Shown: piece after piece, positions 7,871-18,111 of the stretch
Position numbering within the stretch: the first letter of the stretch is position 1
Layout: every line of letters starts with the position of its first letter
Assembly: GCF_001544355.1 (NCBI RefSeq)
Contig: NZ_BCQI01000008.1
Coordinates: forward strand, 1-64,000
Direction: 5' to 3'
DNA: 64,000 nt
Origin: Alicyclobacillus acidiphilus NBRC 100859
Lineage (GTDB): Bacteria > Bacillota > Bacilli > Alicyclobacillales > Alicyclobacillaceae
Program-made: the position numbers and the translations under genes
The notes under the pieces: generated by a model
What the model saw: only the letters and a program-made list of their open reading frames with translations
What the model was told of the DNA's origin: nothing
Databases searched by the model: none

Positions 7871-8635
7871 TTGTTTCATCTTTCCGTTATGCATATCGCA
7901 ATACTCGCCATATCCGGATTTGTCGCCGCATTTATCGATGCGACCGTCGGCGGCGGCGGACTCGTCTCACTGCCAACCCTCCTTTTTTTGGGCCTTCCGC
8001 CCTCGATGGCGTTGGGGACGAATAAATTAGCCGGAACGATGTCGGCCGTGACGAGCACCGTTTCGTACTTGAGATCCGGAAAAGTGAGTTTTCGCCTCGT
8101 CGGTCCGCTGTTTCCGCTTGGCGTCCTGTCCGCGGCGGTCGGGGCCGTCGTGGTTCACCATCTTCCGTCGTCGTTTTTGCGACCGTTCGTCCTGGTGATG
8201 CTCATCATCGTCGCGGCCTATACCGTATTCAAAAAGAATTTGGGCTTGCACGCGCGTCCAGAAGGCTTGCGTCCACATGCCTACCTTTGGACCGCGGCAT
8301 TCGCCAGTGTGATTGGTTTTTACGACGGATTCTTCGGTCCAGGCACGGGTTCTTTCTTAATGATGGGATTCGTTCTGCTTGGTTTTGATTTTCTGCAAGC
8401 GAGTGGAAACGCCCGAACACTCAACTTCGCAAGCAACGTTGGCGCCTTGATCGCCTTCGCGTGGGTCGGCGCGGTGCGCTATGAGGCGGGCCTGATTCTC
8501 GGCGTATGCATGATGTTTGGGGCGTTCATCGGTTCGCGGTTCGCCATCCGCAAAGGCTCCCAATACGTTCGTCCGATTTTCATTGGCGTCACGATTCTAG
8601 TCATTGGTCAGCAAGTTTACACATTGCTTCGATAG
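7871..8635 (+). CDS. TauE/SafE (TSUP) family transmembrane exporter
   Basis: Integral membrane protein of 254 aa with about eight hydrophobic segments and the TSUP pattern: an N-terminal half with DATVGGGGLVSLPTLLFLG followed by GTNKLAG, and a C-terminal half with the matching YDGFFGPGTGSFLM. The family moves sulfite, sulfoacetate and related organic anions. The TTG at 7871 has GAAGGAG at good spacing; an ATG six codons later is the alternative. No sulfur-metabolism gene is adjacent, so the substrate stays open. Confidence 0.88.
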   Translation: MFHLSVMHIAILAISGFVAAFIDATVGGGGLVSLPTLLFLGLPPSMALGTNKLAGTMSAVTSTVSYLRSGKVSFRLVGPLFPLGVLSAAVGAVVVHHLPSSFLRPFVLVMLIIVAAYTVFKKNLGLHARPEGLRPHAYLWTAAFASVIGFYDGFFGPGTGSFLMMGFVLLGFDFLQASGNARTLNFASNVGALIAFAWVGAVRYEAGLILGVCMMFGAFIGSRFAIRKGSQYVRPIFIGVTILVIGQQVYTLLR

Positions 8636-8698
8636 ATTCGTCGAGTCGGTCATAAGCCTGTCCCAGCGGCCATATATTGGACTGGTGGGGGTGCTTTC

Positions 8699-9889
8699 GT
8701 GAACGACACACTCTTTCTATTTTTATTGGTCCTCGCCGCTTCGTTCGGATTCAGCACGTTGCTCAGCAAAATTCCGCTCTTGCGAATTCCAACGACTGTA
8801 TCCTACATGATATTCGGCATGGTCATGCAATCTCGCGTAGTCCCGATGACGCAGTCGGAGACCGTTTGGCTCAACCATCTGGCCGACTTTGGGCTGCTCT
8901 TTCTGATGTACATCTCGGGCATGGAGGTCGACATCCACAAACTGCGCCCGTCACGCCACAAAGGGGATGCTCCGTCTGCGCTGTATCTCGGACTCGCTAC
9001 ATTTACCGGCACCCTGCTGCTCACATTCGGTATCTCGTTCCTCGTGGTCCACCTGACTTCATCCACCATCGATCCCTACATGCTCACCCTGCTGTTTGCC
9101 ACCACCTCCCTCGGCGTCATTCTCCCGGTGCTGGAGGAGACACATGTACTCGACAAACCGTTTGGCCAAACGCTTCTGACGAGCGCGCTCATCGCCGATT
9201 TTCTCACCATGCTCCTGATTTCACTGTTCGTCAGCACACGCACGGACAGCAGCTTCGGGCATGTGCTGATGACGCTTGCCATCATTCCGTTCGCCGCGAT
9301 GGTATATGTTCTGTTGAGAGCCATTCAACGCGTGCCGGGCATGCGCCGACTGGCGGGTGATGCGCAGCTCCGTGTCCGCGCCATTCTCGCACTTCTGTCG
9401 ATCACGGTGGCGCTTGCCGACTCGACGGGCGCCGAACCAATTCTTGGCGCCTTCTTAGTGGGAATGATGGTTTCCGCGATGCCTTTCGCCTTCAAGGACA
9501 AACTTCGCGATTACAGCCACGGGATCGGCTATGGATTCTTTATCCCTCTGTTCTTCATCTCCGTCGGACTCGACTTCGACTTCCACGGTCTGGCTCTCTC
9601 CGAAACATTGCTGTGGATTCCAGTGCTCGTCGGGATCGCATTTGCCGTCAAGCTCATCCCGGCCATGCAGTTGATCCCCTATTTCGGCCTTCGCAACGCC
9701 TTCGCAGCGGGCTTTCTCCTGTCCGCCCGGCTCAGCCTCATCGCCGCCGCGGCACAGATGGGCGTACGCATCGGCGCACTCTCCCAACAGTTTGCGGACG
9801 CAGTCATCCTCGTCGCGATTGTGACCAGCATGGTCTCTCCGATTCTCTTTGTCGTTGTCGGCAAACACGCCGAATCTGCGGCAGAATAG
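8699..9889 (+). CDS. Cation:proton antiporter, CPA2 (KefB-like) membrane domain
   Basis: Membrane protein of 396 aa with about eleven or twelve hydrophobic segments and the sodium/hydrogen exchanger fold: FGLLFLMYISGMEVD, ALIADFLTMLLIS and GAEPILGAFLVGMMVS hold the expected acidic residues. It ends after the membrane domain, with no TrkA-N or TrkA-C domain, so it would lack NAD-linked gating. GTG start with GGTGGGG upstream. It follows the TSUP gene by 63 bp and may share its transcript. Ion specificity (K+ or Na+) is not visible. Confidence 0.87.
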   Translation: MNDTLFLFLLVLAASFGFSTLLSKIPLLRIPTTVSYMIFGMVMQSRVVPMTQSETVWLNHLADFGLLFLMYISGMEVDIHKLRPSRHKGDAPSALYLGLATFTGTLLLTFGISFLVVHLTSSTIDPYMLTLLFATTSLGVILPVLEETHVLDKPFGQTLLTSALIADFLTMLLISLFVSTRTDSSFGHVLMTLAIIPFAAMVYVLLRAIQRVPGMRRLAGDAQLRVRAILALLSITVALADSTGAEPILGAFLVGMMVSAMPFAFKDKLRDYSHGIGYGFFIPLFFISVGLDFDFHGLALSETLLWIPVLVGIAFAVKLIPAMQLIPYFGLRNAFAAGFLLSARLSLIAAAAQMGVRIGALSQQFADAVILVAIVTSMVSPILFVVVGKHAESAAE

Positions 9890-9952
9890 TCTTGCATGTG
9901 AGGTTCACTGTCGAACAAAGAGGAGATTTGACTTGCCGCGTCGAATCCGAAG

Positions 9953-12361
9953 TTGGGATATTATCCGATCCGTTACCACATCTTGTACGTTGATTCCATG
10001 GGCGGTGACTTCGTGGCCGGTGAATTTCTGGGCGCTCAGCGCGACGCATTGACGAATTTGCTCTCCCGCAGCCAATTTTTGTACGCGGCTGGACACATGA
10101 TGCCAAATGCTTCCTCGGCTGCCGTGTTGCTTGTGAACTTGGACCGATTCAGACTGGTGAACGACAATTTTACATACTCGAACGGGGATTTGGTTCTGCG
10201 GGAAGCCGCTGGCCGCCTCGTTCAGGAAGTGCCCCAGGATGCGCTCGTCAGCAGGTTGAGCGGGGACGAGTTTGCAATCGCGTTGTTTCATTTTGACAAT
10301 GAATCCGTGCACGCGCTCGCGGAACGAATTCGCAACAAATTGGCCGAACCGTACCGCGTCAGCGGTGCGGAAGTCGTGGTTACGGCGAGCATCGGGATCG
10401 CGTTCGACGACGCCCGCGCGTTCAATTGCGAGCAGTTGCTGCAACGTGCCGATTCCGCTTCGCGCACGGCGAAAGAACAGGGCCGAAACCAAATCTGCGA
10501 GGATGTCGACGAGTCGACTGATGGCATGTCGCCGCTCGTGGTGGAAACACTGCTGAGATCGGCGTTGCGCAATTCCGATTTGGAAATTTACTATCAACCG
10601 AAAATCCAGACCAAATCGATGCAAGTCGTCGGTGCTGAAGCGTTGTGCCGTTGGCGTCATCCCGAACTCGGCGAAATTCCGCCGCAATCGTTTATTCCCA
10701 TCGCCGAATCGAGCGATTTGATCCTTCCGGTCGACGAATATGTCCTGCGAGCGGTTTGTATCCAAGGGAGCAGTTGGCTGCGTGACGGCTACCGTGTGCG
10801 CATGAGCGTGAACGTGTCCAGTCGCCAGTTTCTTCACCCGTCCTTCACGGCCCTCGTGAGGAATGTGCTGAACGAGACTGGCATGGATCCGACGCTGCTG
10901 GAACTGGAAATCACGGAGCGAACCGCGATGACCGATGTCGATCACGCCGTACACGTGCTGCACGAACTACGCGATCTCGGCGTGCGCACGGCCATCGACG
11001 ACTTCGGCGTCGGCTATTCTTCGCTCAACTACTTAATTCGATTCCCTGTTCACACGCTGAAGATCGATCGTTCGTTCACGGCTGGCATTCAAGGATCCAT
11101 CAATCAAAATCCGGTGATTGGCGCCATCATCTCACTGGCCAAATCGTTGAACCTCAACGTCGTGGCGGAAGGCGTGGAGACGGTTCAACAATTTGACTTT
11201 CTGCGCGACAGCATGTGCGACGAAATTCAAGGTTATCTGTTCGGGGAACCTGTACCTCCTTCGTCGTTCCGCGTGGCCTCGTTCGTAGTGTCGCCACAAT
11301 ACAGAAATGCGCATACCATCGGGCAGGACGAAGGCACACTCGCTGTTCGTCTCCATGAATTTGAATGGCTGGATCGAATCAGCCAGCACGTGAACCGCAG
11401 GCCGCAGCTTCACGAAATCGTGTCGCACTTGACGGACGCGCTCGTGGATCGAATGCCCTACGACCGTCTCAGCGTCGAACTCGCCGCGCCGGACGACGAA
11501 TACTTCAGCGTCCACGAAGCTTCCATACGCGACGACGTGCCTGCGCGACCGGTCGGGACGCTGCTGCCGCTTGCGCACAGTGGATTATCCTACCTTCGCA
11601 AGACGCATCAGCCCTCGATGTGCGGAGATATCCTGCGCAATCCTGAATTTGCGGAGGACTACGAATTGAGCGCGGAGGGAATTCAATCGATCATCCGCGT
11701 TCCGCTTATCCGAGGCCATGAGGTATTTGGCCTGTTGTCGGTGCAATCCGTTCATAAGAACGTCTATTTTGAGGAAGACCGCGCTACGCTTTGGCGCGTT
11801 GCAACCCGGTTGGCAGACGCCTTGTACGCGTCTTTCCTGGAAGACGCCCGCTTGCGAACGGTATACGTCGAACCCGGAACAAAGCTCTATTCACGGGGGT
11901 TCTTGTTGGAATTGCTGCACGCGGACGAGCCGTCCACCTTCTTGTCCAACATGCTGCGCCGCCCCATTCACCCGGTCGACGTGGTGACGGCGGTGTACGT
12001 GTCTGTGTGCGATTTTGCAAAAATGCAGTTGGAGGAAGGGGAATATGCCATGAGTTACCTCGGGCAGTTCCTCTCCACGCACACCATTCACGACAGTATC
12101 GGCATCCGGATGGGCGCAAGTGATTTCTTGATCCTCGTCTTGAACGACGTACAGCTTCCGATCGCGCACTTCACACAACAACTTCGCGACCACCTCGGGC
12201 TCCTTCACGTACGCGCGGCTCGCATCGGAGACGCGGGTCAAAGCTTCGACGTGAAACTCGGCAAAGCGACGGGTACTTGGAAGGGTTTCTCCGACATCTA
12301 TCACCAGGCGATGGAAGACGCCATGACAAAAGACCCACTGGGCATGCCGCCGCGCCTGTGA
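9953..12361 (+). CDS. GGDEF-EAL-GAF cyclic-di-GMP protein
   Basis: Protein of about 802 aa. A GGDEF domain (about residues 30-170) has the variant signature RLSGDEF. An EAL domain (about 190-430) is complete, with GAEALCRWRHPELG, NVSSRQFL, LELEITERTAM, IDDFGVGYSSL and VVAEGVET, so it is probably an active c-di-GMP phosphodiesterase. A GAF-like domain (about 470-620) precedes a C-terminal region of about 180 aa I do not recognise. The start is uncertain: 9953 is a TTG with no close ribosome site, while AGAGGAGA at 9918-9925 instead suits a TTG at 9934 in another frame, which stops at 10052. A frameshift or short upstream frame is possible. Confidence 0.85.
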   Translation: MGYYPIRYHILYVDSMGGDFVAGEFLGAQRDALTNLLSRSQFLYAAGHMMPNASSAAVLLVNLDRFRLVNDNFTYSNGDLVLREAAGRLVQEVPQDALVSRLSGDEFAIALFHFDNESVHALAERIRNKLAEPYRVSGAEVVVTASIGIAFDDARAFNCEQLLQRADSASRTAKEQGRNQICEDVDESTDGMSPLVVETLLRSALRNSDLEIYYQPKIQTKSMQVVGAEALCRWRHPELGEIPPQSFIPIAESSDLILPVDEYVLRAVCIQGSSWLRDGYRVRMSVNVSSRQFLHPSFTALVRNVLNETGMDPTLLELEITERTAMTDVDHAVHVLHELRDLGVRTAIDDFGVGYSSLNYLIRFPVHTLKIDRSFTAGIQGSINQNPVIGAIISLAKSLNLNVVAEGVETVQQFDFLRDSMCDEIQGYLFGEPVPPSSFRVASFVVSPQYRNAHTIGQDEGTLAVRLHEFEWLDRISQHVNRRPQLHEIVSHLTDALVDRMPYDRLSVELAAPDDEYFSVHEASIRDDVPARPVGTLLPLAHSGLSYLRKTHQPSMCGDILRNPEFAEDYELSAEGIQSIIRVPLIRGHEVFGLLSVQSVHKNVYFEEDRATLWRVATRLADALYASFLEDARLRTVYVEPGTKLYSRGFLLELLHADEPSTFLSNMLRRPIHPVDVVTAVYVSVCDFAKMQLEEGEYAMSYLGQFLSTHTIHDSIGIRMGASDFLILVLNDVQLPIAHFTQQLRDHLGLLHVRAARIGDAGQSFDVKLGKATGTWKGFSDIYHQAMEDAMTKDPLGMPPRL

Positions 12362-12407
12362 GCGGCTGGCCCAATGGGTCTATTTGGAGACGTGCCAGTG
12401 TCCATAA

Positions 12408-12638
12408 TCACGCTTGCTTCGGATGTCGGCCCTTGAACTGATTCACGGCTCCGCATTCTGGGCATTGCAATTGGATGGCCATATGCACGTACGTGGGGTC
12501 CGATCCAATCACGCTCACATCGGCCCCGACTTCATTGCCGTGAGCCACCACAATTCCTCCGTAAATGTCGCCAGCCCAGCCCATCGTGTGACCGCAGGCG
12601 AAGCAAGTGTGAGACGCGTGAATTTCGTGGTTGTGCAT
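12408..12638 (-). CDS. Small zinc-ribbon-like protein of unknown function
   Basis: Protein of 76 aa with two CxxC pairs (CFAC and CPEC) about 45 residues apart and several histidines at the N-terminus (MHNHEIHASH), so metal binding is likely. Two ATGs lie near the site GGAGGAG; the second, at 12638, has six bases of spacing and is chosen. It lies convergent to the GGDEF-EAL gene and downstream of dtd. I do not recognise the family. Confidence 0.75.
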   Translation of the reverse strand: MHNHEIHASHTCFACGHTMGWAGDIYGGIVVAHGNEVGADVSVIGSDPTYVHMAIQLQCPECGAVNQFKGRHPKQA

Positions 12639-12733
12639 TGGCATCTCCTCCGAGCATAGTCTTCACTACGCCCAAGCGGCGTTATACCCCGTTCGAATTT
12701 GCGCGTTCACACAATACAGTCCCGCAGAAAACG

Positions 12734-13183
12734 TCAAAATCCTCGTTTGCTGTCGAGCAGGATGGTCACGGGACCGTCGTTCACCAAATGCACGTTCATC
12801 ATCGCTCGAAATACGCCTGTTTCAACGTGGATTCCCCGCTCCGCCAGCAACCCGTTAAACGCCTCGTACAGGGCTTTCGCCTCATCGGGTGAAGCTGCCA
12901 TCGCATAGCTCGGCCGCCGGCCCTTGCGCGCGTCGCCGTACAACGTAAACTGACTGACAGAAAGTACGGATCCGCCCGATTCCCGAATATCGCGATTCAA
13001 CTTGCCCTCGTCATCTTCGAAGATCCGCAGGCTCGCAACCTTGTCGGCGAGGTACTCGGCGTCGCTGATGGTATCTTCACGCCCGATTCCCACGAGCAAC
13101 ACCATGCCTCTATCGATTTGACCGACCGTTTGTCCTTCCACTTCAACCTTCGCTGGTCCGCTCCGCTGTACAACGATACGCAA
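12734..13183 (-). CDS. dtd: D-aminoacyl-tRNA deacylase
   Basis: Dtd of 149 aa, which hydrolyses D-aminoacyl-tRNAs (and glycyl-tRNA-Ala) to protect translation. The family's [10 protein letters not shown] motif, the KGRRPSY segment and the C-terminal [11 protein letters not shown] (cross-subunit Gly-Pro) are present. I start at the TTG at 13183, giving the canonical RIVVQRSG N-terminus; in-frame GTG and ATG codons upstream add an unlikely tail. It follows relA by 47 bp, as in Bacillus. Confidence 0.93.
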   Translation of the reverse strand: MRIVVQRSGPAKVEVEGQTVGQIDRGMVLLVGIGREDTISDAEYLADKVASLRIFEDDEGKLNRDIRESGGSVLSVSQFTLYGDARKGRRPSYAMAASPDEAKALYEAFNGLLAERGIHVETGVFRAMMNVHLVNDGPVTILLDSKRGF

Positions 13184-13230
13184 GTTGCTACCCGCCTTCC
13201 CCATCTCCACTAGAATTTTGAACCACTTGG

Positions 13231-15396
13231 CTATTGGACGATGCGGCGAACGCTGTAAATGTCTTTCAACCGCTTCAAGCGCTCGACGACGGTCCGAAGA
13301 TGATCCAAATTCCGAATCCGAATACTCATGTGAATATGTGCCACTTTCTTCGCGTCGGCCCGTGCACTCACAGCCGTGATTTCCGTCTTCGTCTCACCAA
13401 CCGCGTTCAACACCTCGTTCACCAGCCCATGTCGATCCAACGCTGTGATTTCGATCTCGGCGTTGTACGACCAGTCGCGGTTCGTCGCCCACTCGACTTC
13501 CAATGTCCGCGCTTCCTCCGCTGTGAGCGCGGCCACATTCGGACAATCGACTCGGTGAACCGATACGCCTCGGCCACGTGTGATAAAACCGACAATCTCG
13601 TCACCCGGGACTGGATTGCAGCAACGCGCGAACCGAATCAACAAGTTGTCGACGCCCTTCACACGAACGCCCGTGTCAGACGGTTTCGGCGCCGACTTGG
13701 TGATGGACATCGAATCGACCGGCTTTTCCTCCAGCGTCCGTTTATGCGCTTCGACCAAACGCGTGACAACTTGGGCCGCGCTCAAACCGCCGTAACCCAC
13801 GGCGGCATACAAATCGTCCTCACGTGTGAACGAAAACTTGTGCATGGCTTCCGTGATACCGGAAGGCGACATCAGCAGCTTCGGATCGAGGCGTTGACGA
13901 ATGATCTCACGCTCGATATTCTCACGGCCTCGCGCAACGTTTTCCTCTCTCTTTTCACGCTTGAACCATTGCCGAATCTTGCTTTTGGCTTGCGAGGACT
14001 GAACGATTTTCAACCAGTCTCGACTCGGCCCGTAGGAATGTTTCGAAGTCACCACTTCCACGATATCGCCGGTTCGAAGTCGGTAATCGAGCGGCACCAT
14101 CTTGCCGTTTACCTTTGCACCGATACAGTGATTGCCGATATCGGTGTGAATGCGATACGCAAAATCGATGGGCACCGATCCAGCCGGGAGCTCGATGACG
14201 TCGCCCTTCGGTGTGAAGACGAATACCTGATCAGAGAACAGATCGATCTTCAACGTCTCCATGAATTCCTGCGCATCGCGGAAATCCTGCTGCCATTCCA
14301 GTACCTCGCGGAACCAAGCCAGTTTTTTGGCGAAGTCGTCCTCTGCCCGTTGCGGACCGTTTTCCTTGTAGACCCAGTGCGCCGCAATACCGTACTCGGC
14401 GGTCTGGTGCATTTCCCACGTTCGGATCTGAATCTCAAGCGGTTCGCCGTTCGGACCGATCACGGTCGTATGCAGACTCTGGTACATATTCGCTTTCGGC
14501 ATCGCGATATAATCCTTAAAACGACCAGGCATTGGCTTCCACATCGTGTGCACAACGCCCAGGACGCCATAGCAGTCCTTGATGCTCTCGACCGTCACGC
14601 GGATGGCAAACAAATCATAAATTTCATTAAATTCCTTGTGTTGAGTGGTCATCTTTCGATAGACGCTGTAGATGTGCTTTGCTCGACCGCTGACTTCCGC
14701 TTTCAGATTCAATTCGTCCAGCTTCTCACGCAACAGTTCCATCACGCCATTGATGAACTGCTCACGCTCTTGGCGCTTGCGGGCCATCAGGTTGACAATT
14801 CGGTAATATTGCTGCGGATTTAAATACCGCAACGAAATGTCTTCCAGTTCCCATTTGATGGTGTTGATGCCCAGGCGGTGCGCGAGCGGCGCGAAGATTT
14901 CGAGCGTTTCACGCGCCTTCCTCGTTTGCGTTTCGGGTGTTTGGTAGCGGATCGTCCGCATGTTGTGCAGTCGATCCGCCAGTTTAATGATGAGGACACG
15001 GATATCCCGGGCCATCGCCATGAACATCTTGCGAAGATTCTCCGCCTGCTGCTCCTCGCGCGAGTCGAAGCGAATCCGTTTCAACTTCGTCACACCATCG
15101 ACGAGGGCGGCTACTTCGGCACCGAAATGCTGCACGATGCTGGAATCCGTGACGGATGTGTCTTCCACTACATCGTGCAGCAGAGCGGCGATGATCCCAG
15201 TCGCATCGAGCTGCAAATCGGCCAGAATGAACGCTACCGCCAGTGGGTGTATGATATACGGTTCGCCAGACATTCTCGTCTGACCCGCGTGCGCCCGACT
15301 GGCAAATTCATACGCTTCCCGCACACTCGCTAATTCGCTTTCATTACAATAGCTCGAGAGTTTCTCACAGAGAAGATCGATGGTCTGTTCAGCCAC
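13231..15396 (-). CDS. relA: Bifunctional (p)ppGpp synthetase/hydrolase RelA/SpoT
   Basis: Protein of 721 aa, near the 734 aa of B. subtilis Rel. Domain order: HD hydrolase (residues 25-180, with LLHDVVEDT and [11 protein letters not shown]), synthetase (about 220-370, with [13 protein letters not shown]), TGS (about 390-450, [21 protein letters not shown]), helical and zinc-finger-like segments ([21 protein letters not shown]) and C-terminal ACT (about 645-720). Both catalytic halves look intact. I start at GTG 15396, which has AAGGGGGTGGAG upstream and gives the usual MAEQTIDLL; the frame extends further upstream without a ribosome site. It makes and degrades the stringent-response alarmone. 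Lies 28 bp after apt. Confidence 0.96.
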   Translation of the reverse strand: MAEQTIDLLCEKLSSYCNESELASVREAYEFASRAHAGQTRMSGEPYIIHPLAVAFILADLQLDATGIIAALLHDVVEDTSVTDSSIVQHFGAEVAALVDGVTKLKRIRFDSREEQQAENLRKMFMAMARDIRVLIIKLADRLHNMRTIRYQTPETQTRKARETLEIFAPLAHRLGINTIKWELEDISLRYLNPQQYYRIVNLMARKRQEREQFINGVMELLREKLDELNLKAEVSGRAKHIYSVYRKMTTQHKEFNEIYDLFAIRVTVESIKDCYGVLGVVHTMWKPMPGRFKDYIAMPKANMYQSLHTTVIGPNGEPLEIQIRTWEMHQTAEYGIAAHWVYKENGPQRAEDDFAKKLAWFREVLEWQQDFRDAQEFMETLKIDLFSDQVFVFTPKGDVIELPAGSVPIDFAYRIHTDIGNHCIGAKVNGKMVPLDYRLRTGDIVEVVTSKHSYGPSRDWLKIVQSSQAKSKIRQWFKREKREENVARGRENIEREIIRQRLDPKLLMSPSGITEAMHKFSFTREDDLYAAVGYGGLSAAQVVTRLVEAHKRTLEEKPVDSMSITKSAPKPSDTGVRVKGVDNLLIRFARCCNPVPGDEIVGFITRGRGVSVHRVDCPNVAALTAEEARTLEVEWATNRDWSYNAEIEITALDRHGLVNEVLNAVGETKTEITAVSARADAKKVAHIHMSIRIRNLDHLRTVVERLKRLKDIYSVRRIVQ

Positions 15397-15424
15397 GCCG
15401 CTCCACCCCCTTTGTAGCGGTTGT

Positions 15425-15949
15425 TCACTCATCATATTGAACCAACGTCCGAATGGGCATTCCACGAAGTCGCGAACGCCCGTGCAATGCCATCAATTCG
15501 ATGAAAAAGGCGGCGCCGACAACTTGTCCACCCAGCTTTTCGATGAGAGCCACCGTGGCCTGCATCGTGCCGCCCGTAGCCAGCAGATCGTCTGCAACGA
15601 CGACACGCTGTCCTTCCAGAATGGCGTCTTCGTGAATTTCCAAAGTATCCTGGCCATACTCTAAATCATAGGTCACCGATACCGTTCGATACGGCAATTT
15701 TCCCTTTTTACGAACAGGTACGAATCCGAGGCCCAAACGCGTTGCAAGCGGTGCTCCGACCACGTATCCACGCGCTTCAGGACCCGCAATCACGTCTGCT
15801 CCCCAGGCACGCACGCTGCCCGCCAAAGTCTCGATAGCGGATTGATACGCTTGGCCATCGCCGAGAAGCGGTGTGATGTCCCGAAACAGGATGCCCGGCT
15901 TCGGAAAATCTGGAATGTCGCGAATCCAACTCTGATAGTTGATGGTCAC
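15425..15949 (-). CDS. apt: Adenine phosphoribosyltransferase
   Basis: Enzyme of 174 aa converting adenine and PRPP to AMP (purine salvage). The PRPP-binding loop VVVADDLLATGGTM and the N-terminal IRDIPDFPKPGILFRDITPLL are characteristic of Apt, and the GPEARGYVVGAPLA segment matches. GTG start with GAGGAGAG upstream. Placed between recJ and relA as in Bacillus and many Firmicutes. Confidence 0.97.
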   Translation of the reverse strand: MTINYQSWIRDIPDFPKPGILFRDITPLLGDGQAYQSAIETLAGSVRAWGADVIAGPEARGYVVGAPLATRLGLGFVPVRKKGKLPYRTVSVTYDLEYGQDTLEIHEDAILEGQRVVVADDLLATGGTMQATVALIEKLGGQVVGAAFFIELMALHGRSRLRGMPIRTLVQYDE

Positions 15950-16025
15950 TCTTGTCTCTCCTCTATCCCTGTGCGTCTATCTATACCTTGCCGTACAACT
16001 GTGCCGCATCCATTTGGCGGCACAG

Positions 16026-18077
16026 TCAGTCGATGTTAGACTCATCTTTCGCGGTATCGTCTCGCAAAGAAACCATGCTTGTACGAAGATGCAATTGATA
16101 GCGGTGCGCGTCCCGAAGGTCGCGCTTTCTGCTCTTTACAACATGATACGCACCTTCCGCGCACGCGGCAAATCCTAGTTCGACAAAAGTATCTAGAATG
16201 AGTCCCAATTTCGTCGGATCGTCTCCATCCGCTGTCGAATGCGCTTGTGGAACCTGGAGACGACCTGACTGGTGAAGGGATCGGTACACGTCCGCAAAAT
16301 CGTTTCGCGACAAGGATCCTGACAGTTTCCATCCGTCGATGACACGCAGTTGCAACTGCCTTTTTCCCTGCCAGAGATTCTCTGACATTTCTACAACAAA
16401 CGCGTAATCCCTGCCGCGCTCAATTCTCACAGCGATCGACTCGGGAACGTGAAACCAGACGAGATCGCGCTCAACCGCACCCTCCGCAACCCTCAGCCGC
16501 AGATGCGAACCATTGCCCATCGGCGTTACTTGAGAAATCGAGATGGGACCAAGAAAGAACCGCAACGGCTCGTTATCGGGCCCGTACGGTCCAAATCGTG
16601 CAACCCAGTCCAGTGTTTCCAGCGTCGCCAATTCCAGCGGCAGGTAATCATCGGCGAGCGGTTCAGTCGCTGCGCTGTCTCCCGCTTTCGGCTGTTCCGC
16701 CAGTTGCATCGCGGCGGCCGTCTCGATGGCTGTTTGAAACGCCGCTCGAAAGGCGTCGAGATGACTCCGTTCGATCCCGCAGCCAATCGCCGCGTCGTGC
16801 CCTCCGAAATGATGGAGCCATTGGGAACAACGCTCGACGATGCCGTGCAGCGAGATGCCGCCAGGCGCTCGTCCCGAACCGCGCAAAATCGGTTGCGAGT
16901 CGAGATCGGAGAACACGATGGCTGGACAACCAAACTTTTCGACCAACTTGGCAGCGACGATGCCGACAACACCGAGCGGCCAAGGTCCGCTGACGACGAT
17001 GCCCTTCGGACGTCCATCCGCGCCGTGGATCGCCGCTTGCGCAATCGCTTCCGTCGCGGCCTCTTCGGTCGCCTTGCGCCTGTTCACATTCAACCGTTCG
17101 ATCTCGTCGGCAAGCACCACCGCTTCGCGCCGCTGTTTCGCCATCAACAATTGAAACGCGGTTTCCGCATGGGCCATTCGCCCAGCGGCATTCAACCGCG
17201 GCGCGATCTTCCAAGATACATCGGTCACCGACAGCTCGCGCTCGCCCACCTTTGCGCGCTCGCAGAGCAAGAGCCAGCCGGGTTGCTGACAGCGCCGCAA
17301 CGCGGCGAGGCCTTCCCGGACGATCCGGCGGTTCTCGCCACGCATCGGCATCATGTCGCTCACAGCCCCGAGCGCCGTGAGGCCCAACAGCCAATCTTCG
17401 TGGAGTTGGTTCGACCCTGTGGCAGGCGTTCGTGGATGCGCGAATTCCATAGCCTGCGTCAGTTTCCAGGCAACACCGGCGCCAGACAGCACGATGGCGT
17501 CTTCCGGATGCTCGTGGCGCGTGTAGTGCACGACGGCTGTACATGTGGGCAGCGTGCTGTCCCCAGGTTCATGGTGATCTGTCACGACCACGTCGATCCC
17601 CAGTTCGATCGCCGCGGCGACGGCATCATCCGCGCGAATGCCGTTGTCGACCGTGATCAGCAGTTCTGCGCCCAAATCGTTCGCGCGGTGGACGAGATCG
17701 ACGCTCAAACCGTAACCGTCGTTGACCCGCTCAGGAATGACGCAGTGCCAGATGGCTTCCCTCGCGTCCAACTCGCTCGCCAAGATCGCGCTCGCGGTCA
17801 CCCCGTCGACGTCATAGTCGCCGACAATCACGATTGTCTCTTTCTCCCGAATCGCCCGATGGATCCGATCCACCGCCTGCCTCATCTCGTGAAACGCGAA
17901 CGGATCGGACAATTGCTCCCGCCAAAACAAAAACCGCCTGGCTTCTTCGACATTGCGGATATTCCTCGCCACTAACCAACGCGCGACACGCTCTGGAACG
18001 TCCAGCGCTGCGACCAGTTGATCAACGTCTTGCGCAGAGACGTCCGCCGCACGCCATAGTGGTACATCGTTGCTCAC
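16026..18077 (-). CDS. recJ: Single-stranded-DNA-specific exonuclease RecJ
   Basis: RecJ of 683 aa, a 5'-3' ssDNA exonuclease acting in recombination and mismatch repair. DHH-family motifs are present: VIVGDYDVDGVTA, ITVDNGIRADD, VVTDHHEPG and GLTALGAVSDMM, with the DHHA1 part RGSGRAPGGISLHGI and HFGGHDAAIG. It is about 100 aa shorter than B. subtilis RecJ, mostly at the C-terminus, yet keeps a full core and an OB-like region. It lies between the CDF transporter (34 bp upstream) and apt. Confidence 0.95.
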   Translation of the reverse strand: MSNDVPLWRAADVSAQDVDQLVAALDVPERVARWLVARNIRNVEEARRFLFWREQLSDPFAFHEMRQAVDRIHRAIREKETIVIVGDYDVDGVTASAILASELDAREAIWHCVIPERVNDGYGLSVDLVHRANDLGAELLITVDNGIRADDAVAAAIELGIDVVVTDHHEPGDSTLPTCTAVVHYTRHEHPEDAIVLSGAGVAWKLTQAMEFAHPRTPATGSNQLHEDWLLGLTALGAVSDMMPMRGENRRIVREGLAALRRCQQPGWLLLCERAKVGERELSVTDVSWKIAPRLNAAGRMAHAETAFQLLMAKQRREAVVLADEIERLNVNRRKATEEAATEAIAQAAIHGADGRPKGIVVSGPWPLGVVGIVAAKLVEKFGCPAIVFSDLDSQPILRGSGRAPGGISLHGIVERCSQWLHHFGGHDAAIGCGIERSHLDAFRAAFQTAIETAAAMQLAEQPKAGDSAATEPLADDYLPLELATLETLDWVARFGPYGPDNEPLRFFLGPISISQVTPMGNGSHLRLRVAEGAVERDLVWFHVPESIAVRIERGRDYAFVVEMSENLWQGKRQLQLRVIDGWKLSGSLSRNDFADVYRSLHQSGRLQVPQAHSTADGDDPTKLGLILDTFVELGFAACAEGAYHVVKSRKRDLRDAHRYQLHLRTSMVSLRDDTAKDESNID

Positions 18078-18111
18078 ACGTCTCCAACCCTTTCCCTGTC
18101 AAACCAAACCT

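Noticed and set aside
17401-17440. tRNA T-loop-like GGTTCGA sequence
   Set aside because: Lies inside recJ and has no surrounding cloverleaf.
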